Source: Saccharum officinarum
Lineage: Eukaryota; Streptophyta; Magnoliopsida; Poales; Poaceae
DNA: 64,000 nucleotides
NCBI GenBank assembly: GCA_020631735.1
Contig: CM036162.1
Location: forward strand, 93,358,401 to 93,422,400
Direction of reading: 5' to 3'
In this document: piece after piece, positions 55,840 to 64,000 of the stretch
How the letters are laid out: every line of letters starts with the position of its first letter
Numbering within the stretch: position 1 is the stretch's first letter
The notes under the pieces: generated by a model
The model's input: only the letters and a program-made list of their open reading frames with translations
What the model was told of the DNA's origin: nothing
Database searches by the model: none
Made by a program: the position numbers and the translations under genes

Positions 55840-58800
55840 TCATACATGTTGCCGAGGCCATGGTATGCAATGGGCGGTAGTGCTTCCTAGATTATGTATC
55901 TTCCCAAATGCACGAGGTAACAGGGTTGTCTGTTTATAAACTATGCTCACAAGTACCTCAATGTAATCCGCCAATGTTTGGCCATCATTGGCTTTAACTT
56001 TCCTATCAGTTTTCTGAATGGTCCCCAATACCACCAGCTTTTTACTATTTGGAGATGCCAAACCAACCTCCATACCACACTTTATATCTTTGATATCATC
56101 CTACAAAGATGACTCCTAACTCTATCATCTATCTACTATTAAATTAGAAAAGACTGACAGGAGAAAAGGCACAACAGTCACCTTATGAAGTGATGTCTAA
56201 AATCTTCTTGGCTTCTTTGATGTCTCTGGAAGGCTTTGCGGAGGTGTTTTTTCCTTGGCATTCCCCAGAAGTGTGTGCTGTGCTGTCTCTCTCTTTATTT
56301 TTTGTAGACTTTGCATCCTAACATTTTCAGTTTTCTAAGGATTGAAGACAAAACTAATTACAAATTGCATCTAATCAGTAAATCAACTCAAATAGACATA
56401 ATTTACCTCAAGTTCTACTCTATGCCTCTTATACCTTGATGTACACTGTCAATCCAATCACACCTGAACAAAACCACATGTCCTATATTTGAGTAATTTA
56501 ATTCAATTATTTCTATTATGCGGCCATAATAAGCAACATCTTCTATAGATGGGTTATTATCTTTTGGACTTGAAAAACTAGATGTTTTGGCTTGATGTGC
56601 TACTGCATCACATTGAGTGGCTTTGCCTTCAGCATAACCCCTTGTGTGGAATGTGTAACCATTTACAGATTAGCTGTTGTACTTTTTGACCATCATATAA
56701 GGCTTCTGTGCTAGGAGCCTCACTTCATCAGAGATCTCATTACCCCCGGATATCAGCCCTTGAACCTAAAAATTCAATGATGTCAAAACAATGTGGTGTC
56801 CTAATTCAAAGTGAGAAATATTATAGGTACTTACATGGTCTAAAAACCAATTGTGGAAGCTGCAGTGATGGACACGTTCAATGTCACGTTTATTTTTTCC
56901 ACTTATTTGCAGATAGCTCATTTAGATGTTTTCTACATCAGAATGAAAGGAGAATTAGGCTCCTATATATACTAATATAGAAAGTATGTAGGGGATAAAT
57001 AAGAGGTTACCAACATACTCGACAAATGGAATAATATGAGGATAATTCATCAAGACATATCGGTGAGCTCGGATTCAAGTTATGTAGGATAATTCACAAG
57101 CAGAAGGTCCCGATAAAGAAAGACCAACTATTTTTAAGTATGGTAGATGGCTTGCTGAGGCATTTGGATTTGTACTTATAGATAGACATCTCTCTATAGG
57201 GTACATGTTCCGGTAATGCACTAGTCTAGCAAGCCTTACTTCTGTAGCAAGATAGATAGTCAAATGAACCATGATATCAAAGAAAGGAGGAAAAATCTTT
57301 TCTAATTGGCACAGGATCTCAGGTATATCTGCTTCCAATCTTTCAATCTCACTAACACAAATAACCTTTGAGTATAATTTCTTAAAGTAATTGCTAAGAC
57401 GAACCAGCGGCATGGAAACTCTATCTGGTAAAATTTTGCTAATAGCTAAGGGTAGCAGGTCACACATTATAATATGACAATCATGAGTCTTTAACCCAAC
57501 TAGTCTCTTACTCCTCAATAAGAACCTTATTCTACAAGTTGGATGCATATCCAGCAGGGAACCTTGCATCTCTCAGAACCTGATAGAACATCCTTTTCTC
57601 CTCTAGACTCAGAGAATATAGTGCAGGAGGTATGTATGATTTATTCCCCTCTGTCTATGGGTGAAGATCTGGTCATATGCCCTTTTCCCTCTATCTATGG
57701 GTGAAGATCTGGTCGTAGGCGAAACTTCTCATTACAAGATACATCATAAGTCATTACACCAGGTTTCCATAATTCAAGGAGATCATCAATCACTAATTGC
57801 ATATAGACATCTATGTCTTTTCCTGGAGCCCTTTTATCCAGGATAAGAACAGATAGAATAAAATTCGATTGCTTTTATGAAAACCCATGAAGGAAGGTTG
57901 TATGGGATCAAGATGATAGGCCATACACTATAGGACACATTCATGTTCCCAAAAGGGTTGAAACCATCTGTTGCCAACCCAAGCCTAATATTTCTAACCT
58001 CTGAACTAAACCATCTGTGTGTGGCATCAAAATTATTCCATACCGAAGAGTCTACCGGATGACGTAGCTAGCCATCTTTCATATGACTTTCGCTATGCCA
58101 CCTCATGTTATGCACTATCTTTGAAGACATGAATAACCTTTGGAGCCTCTTCTTCAGTGGAAAATGTTGAACCACCTTTGCAGGAACTCTGTGGACACGT
58201 CTTCCATCAACTCCACCTTTCACACTCTTCCACCTACTTGATTTACACACTAGACATGAGTTGGCATTGGCATATTCTTTCCTGAACAATATGCAGTTAT
58301 TTCTGTAAGCGTTAATGCAGTGATAACCAATTCCAATAGCCTTCACAAATCGCTTGGCCTCATGGAAGTTCTTTGGCAGCACGTCACCCTCTGGAAGTGC
58401 GTCCTTAATTAAAGGCAGGAGCTCATGAAAATAACCATTGCTCACCCACCATCGATTCTTCAAGCTAAGGAGCCTAATGAGAAATTGCAACTTCGAGAAT
58501 GTCTTGCAGCCCGCATACAACTCTTGGCTCCCATCACAGACTAATTTGTAATATGCTTTAGCATCAATATCATCCTCATCCTCAAATCCCTCTTCTTCCC
58601 CTAAAGCACGGGCATCATACATCCCAAAACCCTCCATTAGCATCTGTTCCATTGGATCAATCTCAGCATTGTCGTCTTCTGATTGTGAGCGCAAACTAGG
58701 ACTCGGTACAGATGACATGCCCTCGCCATGATGAATCCATGATGAATATCCATTGATGAACCCACTGGAAATTAAATGATCACGAACATCTTTTGCCTCT

Positions 58801-58850
58801 AACCAGTAATTATTTCCACAATCACGGCATGGACAAGGTATCCTATTCTG
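55840..58850 (-). pseudogene. CACTA-2 TNPD-type transposase, with gaps between recognisable blocks
   Basis: Minus-strand order: IPCPCRDCGNNYWLEAKDV and the FINGYSSWIHHGEG start block (58850-58720); from 58718 ELYAGCKTFSKLQFLIRLL, LPEGDVLPKNFHEAKRFVKA, CILFRKEYANANSCLVC and VPAKVVQHFPLKKRLQRLFM; then the core RNIRLGLATDGFNPFGNMN (about 57990); DUF4218-like LVGLKTHDCHIIMCDLLPLA (from about 57500), ILCQLEKIFPPFFDIMVHL; DUF4216-like text (about 56640-56440); and EVGLASPNSKKLVVLGTIQK, YIEVLVSIVYK and CIPWPRQ (56073-55840). Sections are intact for long stretches (217 codons at 58718-58068), so it is less decayed than CACTA-1, but the exon structure is unclear and the 5' end of the element is gone. 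Confidence 0.85.
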
Positions 58851-59337
58851 GAGAAAATTTCCTATTTGGCCCCGAAAATAATGATCCTTTCCTATTTGAC
58901 ATCAAATTTGAAAAACTTTCTTACATGTCCTCAACGTAAGTTTTTCTTTCCTACGTGACACTTCCGTCACTTCTGTGAGGAATCCCCGTTAGCTGCTCAA
59001 GTGAGACGATGGAAAAATACCAAAGTACCCTTTTAGAGAGGAGGAAAAGAAAGAGATCGCTCAGGCTCGCAGCCCTTCGTCCCACTCGCGCTCGTACGGT
59101 ACGGGTGGACGCGCACACCTTCCCTAACCCTAGATCGAGCAGGAGCCCATGGATGCGGACGGCGCGGGCTCAGAGGCGGGCAGCGTGGAGTCGGAGGAGG
59201 GGGGAGCAGCCACCACGGCGGGCGTAGCGGCCAAGCAGCCTCCCCACGCGGCCAAGCAGGCGGACGGCGGCAGTGCGGGCTCGGAGGTGTGCGACGCGGC
59301 CACTGGTTTCCTAGTGATCTATCAACACCACGTCTAG
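58851..59337 (+). other. GC-rich piece resembling a gene's 5' leader and first exon
   Basis: 58851-58990 is AT-rich repeat text (TTCCTATTTGGCCCC, TTCCTATTTGACATC). From about 59030 it becomes GC-rich: CCTTCCCTAACCCTAGATCG precedes an ATG at 59149 that opens MDADGAGSEAGSVESEEGG, an Ala/Gly/Glu-rich 62-codon frame that runs out at 59337 where copy C begins. The composition and leader look like the first exon of a grass gene, but no domain is present and the frame is cut. It may be a gene fragment captured or duplicated near CACTA-2. Confidence 0.35.
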
Positions 59338-59890
59338 CCATATATACATGCACCACTCTCTATTACTCCACCGTTCGATTCTCCACAAGCGTGCAATGGC
59401 TTTCGGTCCCGTCTTGTATACCCAACATGTACTTGTAGTGTTGCTTGATGTATAAGCGCAGCAATGTGCCAATGTCTGTTGGCATCATGCGTTATTGCAT
59501 TGCATATAGAGGGAAAAGCACGAGCGAGCCCATCATTGCTATCAGAATGGAAGGCACCGGGAGGACTCACCTAAGAAGGACGAAAGGGCATCGTGCTAGA
59601 AAAAGTTTCATTATGATGCCATCACCAACCCTTTGTAATAGTGGCTCTGATGTCCATACCAGCAGGTGTTCTTGCATGCCTGGAACACTTAGTTCTCGGA
59701 GGTGCATGGAGTATGGATGGGACCGTGGGAGGGGGACATAGCTCTCAAGTGGCGTAGGCGTAAACAGAACGAGTTCCTCCGCGGTTGTGGAAGTGATTAG
59801 TGGCCTTGATAACAATAAGACTCCTGCTGTCTTTTCGCCAGCGATGACATTATGTTAGTTTTTTATTTGATTAATTGGTAACCTACATGT
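59330..59890. repeat. Degenerate duplicated segment, copy C
   Basis: Matches 53040-53480 and then a shortened version of the A/B tail (GATTAATTGGTAACCTAC ends at 59885). It is a direct repeat of copy B at a distance of about 6.3 kb, with CACTA-2 between them. Confidence 0.85.
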
Positions 59891-60959
59891 CAAGCTACTA
59901 CAACTAATAATCATCGTCAAGTAATACTACCATATTCCCAACTACAATGGAGCCATGAACAGGAGAAGTTGAGTTCAGAAACCTCTGACATACGAATATA
60001 TCCTTAACCAGACAATACTGCTCTACCAATAATCCACTGCACAGGGGAGGACTACAGAGGACTCAATGGGCCTATAAAAGTCACACCCACGATCTACTAC
60101 ACGACCCTGAACAACTGGAGATATCCACAAATATGCAAAGCATCTAAACACCATGCTTACATAATGCATACCACTCATCTTATGGCCAAATAGACGAGCG
60201 CTATACGAACATGCGATCGAACTAAATAGCAACCTAACTATATTAAAATTGAAGTAGATAATGAACGATGCTTTCAAGAACGTAATAAAGATAAAGAATA
60301 ATGTTGACATTGCAATAATTATGCAAACACAGAATTACAATAAGAGCGGAGAACTAGAACATTACCAAAATTCCACGCTCACCAACGATCGGGAATCCAA
60401 GCTAGGTTGACTCAGCTTGACTTCTTCTAGACCTGATCTAACTATGCTAAAGCTATGAACTAGAGGAACTCTGATGATCTAGGTTTCTGACTCCGGATGA
60501 ACTGATCTTCAAATGACTTGATGCCTTCAGGGGATCTGCCCCTATATTTGTACCCGGTGGGACGCACGCGAGCCATTGGATCAAACTGACTTCACGTAGG
60601 GCTAGAATTGATCCTCAAGGTCGGAAGAAGAATACTCCAGAAGCTCGTGGAAGGGGGGAGAAGGGGGTGCCCCTGGCCAGCCAGCCCCACCTAGCAGGCA
60701 CTCGGCCTTCGCTTTGTTCCGATGTCTTCTGGGGTCTTCTATAATATACAAATATTTATCTCGCGGCGAAATTCCAAAATTTCTTTTTTAATAATTAGGT
60801 ATCTCTCTACTTTTCTGTATAACTCCCTGCAAACATTAAACTTCAACAAAGCTCGTGGAATTCGTCAGATAACACCCTAGTCTTCTATGTTTTCATGTAT
60901 TTTGACCATTCTCTCATGTTTATTTCACTATATATTGTTGACGTTAACGACCGTCAACA
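59891..60959 (-). mobile_element. Possible LTR, minus orientation, right end TGTTGACG/CGTCAACA
   Basis: At 60936-60959 the plus strand reads TGTTGACGTTAACGACCGTCAACA, near-palindromic; read on minus it could be an LTR start TGTTGACGG. Copy C is interrupted at 59885 where this block begins, as expected for an insertion. I could not confirm matching ends or a target duplication. ORF 60023-60310 is not recognisable. Confidence 0.35.
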
Positions 60960-61751
60960 CCCACCTTAGTTCATGCTTAGCTGCAATGCACGAGCTTTGC
61001 TTGAGCTCGAGAGCTCACTAAGCTTGTGAGCTTTAGGTCAAACTCGAGCTTGGCTCCTTTAGACTTCCAACTTTTTTTTGCAGCCCTAACTATGGCATAG
61101 GAGACCACAACATCACTGCAGTTGGTTAGGAGAACTCCATAGCCGGGTAGCAAAAAAATGGGGTTTAACTTACAGCTGCCATTGCAATCAATTCCATCAG
61201 ATTTTTGGCACTAAGACGACCTCATCAGTATGGCTAGCAATCCTGAATTCTTAACTCTAACTCCTTCTCTAGTCGCTATCAGATACAATCAGGAAATGCC
61301 ACTCAAGAATCTAGAGCGAGAGAAGAACGACAACCATGCAATGACTCCATAAACAAGAAGAATTCAGTCCTGGGGTTATTGGTGTTTACAATCGATGGCA
61401 GCGCATCGCAGTAGACCCTAAAACATGGCATTCATGATCCATTTTATCCTCGCCTCCGCACCCGTACCCAAGCAACATTATATTGGCCTCCTCTAGTAAG
61501 TAATAACTCAACAACCGCACTTTCTTTGTCTATATAGTATATCTAATGGCCTCTTGTTGTTCCTTTTATATATCATGGTTATAAGGTTGAATGGCCTCGT
61601 GTTTCAGTTTTCTGTAGCCTAGACTTGATAGCGAGGTGACTAACACTACAGTTGTAGGAATGGAAGGCATCATGAGAATCCATCCAACAACAGTGTATAC
61701 TGATTTAGAGCATGAGTTTTCCACTTGCCCATGTAGCCACAGGCTTGGTCA
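60960..61751. other. Unassigned intergenic sequence
   Basis: No gene recognised. A GAATGGAAGGCATCATGAGAATC phrase near 61659 resembles the GAATGGAAGGCACCGGGAGGAC text of copies B and C and AATGGAAGGCATCGGGAAGAC at 51184, which suggests that remnants of the same duplication continue here. Confidence 0.45.
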
Positions 61752-62190
61752 TGCATTTTGCATCAACTGGATCCCCGCGCGTTGCCGCGGGTATGAAAGA
61801 GGAATCTATATTTTAGCATTCTGATGTGGACAACTAAATATATCTACTACTATATTACATGTATGAACTTAGAAGACAAACTACTACTATGCATGCATGC
61901 ACATGATCAGCTGGTGTTAATTGAAAGGGATAAGTGGATGACGTGGCGTAAGGAGGTTCAAGATAATAGCTTAGTGGGGTTTGTGTTAATTACAAAGGAT
62001 AAGTGGATGATGTGGCGCAAGGAGCTTCAAGATAATTAGCTTCAAAGGGATAAGTGGATGACATGGCGTAAGGAGGTTCAAGATAATAGCTTAGTGGGGT
62101 TTGTGTTAATTGTAAAGGATAAGTGGATGACGTGGCGCAAGGAGGTTCAAGATAATTAGTTTAGTGGGGTTTGTCTTTATAGTATATATA
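61752..62190 (+). mobile_element. Helitron-like or other noncoding transposon fragment
   Basis: TGCATCAACTGGATCCCCGC followed by GCGTTGCCGCGGGTATG (61756-61796) is a GC-rich signature that I remember near the ends of grass Helitron-like repeats. The right side ends in TTTATAGTATATATAGAT. No Rep/helicase coding. The class is a guess; the signature itself is clear. Confidence 0.4.
61921..62160 (+). repeat. 120 bp higher-order tandem repeat made of about 60 bp subunits
   Basis: 61921-62040 and 62041-62160 are near-identical. Each consists of two related halves around AAAGGATAAGTGGATGACGT, GGCGNAAGGAGNTTCAAGAT and AATTAGC/AATAGCTTAGTGG. The subunit variants alternate in the same order in both dimers, which shows that the dimer was the unit of the last duplication. 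Confidence 0.9.
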
Positions 62191-62843
62191 GATAACTGGT
62201 TGAACGATTGAAGTACATAAAAAGGAATCATGAGTTGGCGACTGCATCAACGTGTGGATGAATGCCATATGACAAGAAAGGTGGAGGACCGAGATAATAA
62301 GACAGAAATCACAGATGGATACATGCTATGGTTTGTAGGGATGTAAGCTGCTAGGAGACTTCTTCGAAATGTTTTTTGACTGAATGTTGCACACAAGGAT
62401 ACATGCTATGGTTTGTAGGGATGTGTGTGTAGGCCTCAAGCTTCCATAATAGATCGAATGTCTGGCCAGTTGGTTGTCACAATGTGGATGTGCAAAAACG
62501 TTAATCCTAACTTTTGAACCAGTTTGGATGAGTATGAAAGGTATTTTAGGTTTCTATCAGCTTTTTATAAACAATATTTTTTTGAAAGATCCGACAGTGT
62601 TGGCAACTCGGCATATATTAATAAGGAGGAATCAGTTTTAATCGTGCAAACCACACATCAATAGGCCACCCATAGGATAAACATTACATCAAATTAAAAC
62701 GGATTATTCACTTAACTGCAAAACTTCTAAGGACTGAAGGGTTTTTGCATCTGCTAATTTCCATAGTTTACATTCATCATCCACAAACAAAAGGAAGAGG
62801 GCATCTATTATCTTTTCACATCGTTAAAAGATTCGATCATTTC
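62191..62843. repeat. Unassigned sequence with a direct repeat of about 28 bp
   Basis: GGATACATGCTATGGTTTGT followed by AGGGATGT occurs at about 62317 and again at about 62397. The remainder shows nothing recognisable. Its last five bases ATTTC are the target duplication of the next element. Confidence 0.6.
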
Positions 62844-63839
62844 TGTCGGTGTTTTGTACCGCCGACGAGTGAATTTGTATTGCGCGTTTGGTCCGGATGG
62901 TGTGCTAAGAGGACACAAGGATATATACTGGTTTGGGTGGAATGTCCCTACGTCCAGTCGCTGCTACTGCTCGTGTTACTAGCACTGAGGTTTGCAATAG
63001 GGGGTTACAAATGGACGAGAGAGGGAAGAAGTCCCAAGTCTCTGGTAAAGGTGAAGTGGAGTTGAAGTGCTTCAGAGTGTTCGAAATCTCTAAAGCCTAA
63101 GAGCTTGAAAAGCTTGCCCAGGTGAGGCGCCTAGCCTTCCCTTTTATAGACCAAGGGAAGGACCTGGGGTACATGAGAGAGAGGGGGGAAAGAAGAAAGA
63201 AAAATCGAGAGGAAGGGAGCCCCAGAGCCGCGCCGCCCTCCTCCTGTAGGCATGTCGTGCTGGTCTTGTAGATGATGACGGAGACGTCTCCACGTCGCGA
63301 TGCTGATGGCGATGAAGACAGCTCCATGTTGTGGCCCTGTTTGCTATTGGCGCCACATGTGGGCGTCGTCAGCCGGTTGTGGCGCCCTGTCCCATCGTGT
63401 TTAGCACTGTGGGTGACGTGGGGCCCCCAGGCATGGCCTGCCATGGCTTCGGGTCATGTCGAGGCGTGCACATTCTCATTCGGTATCAGAAGTTCGACCC
63501 TGGGCTTGAGCTTTTGCATCTGTGGTGGTTGGAGGCAGCGCGGGCCCCCTGTTGGGCCTGCGCCCCTGTCCAAGGGTGATCGTGCGCCCTCAGGATCGGG
63601 CGGGGCGGAGCTCCCCTTCTTGGGGTCGGGCGAGACGAGGCCCGTTCCCTTAGGGTCAGGCGAGGCACGGCCCACTCCCAAGGGGTCGGACGAGCGACCT
63701 GTGCTCCAAGGGTTGGGTGAACCGGAACCTCTAGGGGTTGGATGAAGCCGCGGTCACACCCTTTAATCATCCGTTCGATTTTGATCATTGGGGATCATTA
63801 GTTCCCCTTCTTCGACTATCTTAAAATTGATACCCGACA
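62844..63839 (-). mobile_element. Solo LTR C, TAT-like family, 996 bp, TSD ATTTC
   Basis: Starts TGTCGGTGTTTTGTACC and ends GATACCCGACA; ATTTC stands on both sides (62839-62843 and 63840-63844). It shares the TGTCGGTGTT start and the CTGGTTTGGG...CCCTACGTCC text with the TAT-like LTR at 49314. A TATAAAAG box on the minus strand (63148-63141) corresponds to that of the other LTR, which gives the orientation. Contains a GGGGTCGGGCGAG-type reiterated stretch (63590-63740). No internal region. Confidence 0.92.
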
Positions 63840-63844
63840 ATTTC

Positions 63845-64000
63845 TTTGGTGCCAAATTAATTGTCCGGAGCTGTTAATGGCTCAGGATTCGATTCCCCAT
63901 TGCCATTATAGTTCACGTGTCTGGCTGCAGCTGGACCTATATATACATACTGTAATACATATTGCAATTCATTGAACCCCACCAAATTGCTACACAGCCT
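63845..64000 (+). promoter_or_regulatory. Promoter-like segment P3 at the right edge
   Basis: GGACCTATATATACATACTG and ATACATATTGCAATTCATTG resemble the P1 text at 50925-50990 (ATATATAC...CTGCTATACATACTGCAATC). A CACGTG-containing TTCACGTGTC lies just upstream (63911-63920). A gene of the duplicated family could start beyond position 64000. Confidence 0.35.

Larger units (their letters stand above)
53849..58850 (-). mobile_element. CACTA-2: second En/Spm-type element, one end found
   Basis: The plus strand at 53849 reads CACTACAGCATGGC, a CACTA terminus, followed by inverted and direct AAGGCATTTT/AAAATGCCTT subterminal repeats (53870-54100). The transposase is on the minus strand and runs from about 58850 leftwards, so this end is the 3' end. 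No matching TAGTG end or target duplication was found to the right; the element seems truncated near 58850, where an unrelated TTTCCTATTTGGCCCC sequence begins. Confidence 0.8.

Overview
The window is repeat-dominated nuclear DNA from a grass. Transposon remnants of typical grass families (Tekay-type and TAT-type Ty3/gypsy, CACTA, hAT, Tourist-like MITE) are packed and nested, with very little host-gene sequence. The genus cannot be fixed from the sequence alone; a member of the Andropogoneae is a guess from LTR style. Two runs of exactly 100 N (13646-13745 and 44553-44652) are scaffold gaps, and both cut through retrotransposons. No rRNA, tRNA, CRISPR or prokaryotic feature was found.

Layout. 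1-1850: a minus-strand hAT (DUF659-type) transposase pseudogene running off the left edge, with its GC-rich leader. 1851-3439: a reversed LTR with GACCGGACGCG-type repeats. 3651-8382: a 4.7 kb solo LTR (minus) with target-site duplication (TSD) GTCCT. 8826-9520: a degenerate minisatellite of about 80 bp. 10808-12795: a decayed minus-strand gypsy gag-protease whose pol has been deleted. 13746-26223: the main object, a plus-strand Tekay-like chromovirus with a truncated 5' LTR, a primer-binding site (PBS), an extra ORF, gag, protease, RT, RNase H, integrase, chromodomain, polypurine tract (PPT) and a 4.8 kb 3' LTR. 26224-28917: a truncated LTR carrying a 268 bp hAT MITE with a perfect 8 bp TSD. 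29803-33576: a second large solo LTR (TSD TCAAG) inside an older related LTR. 34671-41806: a complete but decayed CACTA element with transposase and Ulp1-like protease (TSD TGT). 42233-42519: a broken small cysteine-rich secreted-protein gene. 42917-44552: another GACCGGACGCGTCCGGTC LTR. 44653-50450: a minus-strand TAT-like gypsy element with its 5' LTR. 50457-59890: degenerate local duplications interrupted by a second CACTA element (53849-58850, transposase on minus). 61752-62190: a Helitron-like fragment with a 120 bp higher-order repeat. 62844-63839: a third solo LTR (TSD ATTTC). The last 100 bases look like a promoter also seen near 50.9 kb and 51.6 kb.

Most notable: the Tekay-like element carries, between PBS and gag on the same strand, an ORF whose first residues read MARTKRTARKSTG. 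This copies the histone H3 tail from Ala1 to Gly12 with one substitution, and the match continues after a one-base frameshift. A coiled-coil-like segment and a strongly acidic tail follow. The same element encodes an integrase chromodomain, the type of module that reads H3 tails. Both the H3-like ORF and gag start directly after a CAG, and the LTR holds a conserved GTAAGT, so alternative splicing of one leader onto two coding regions is plausible. Comparison of the two LTRs shows many one-base indels and few substitutions, so some reading-frame breaks may be sequencing errors.
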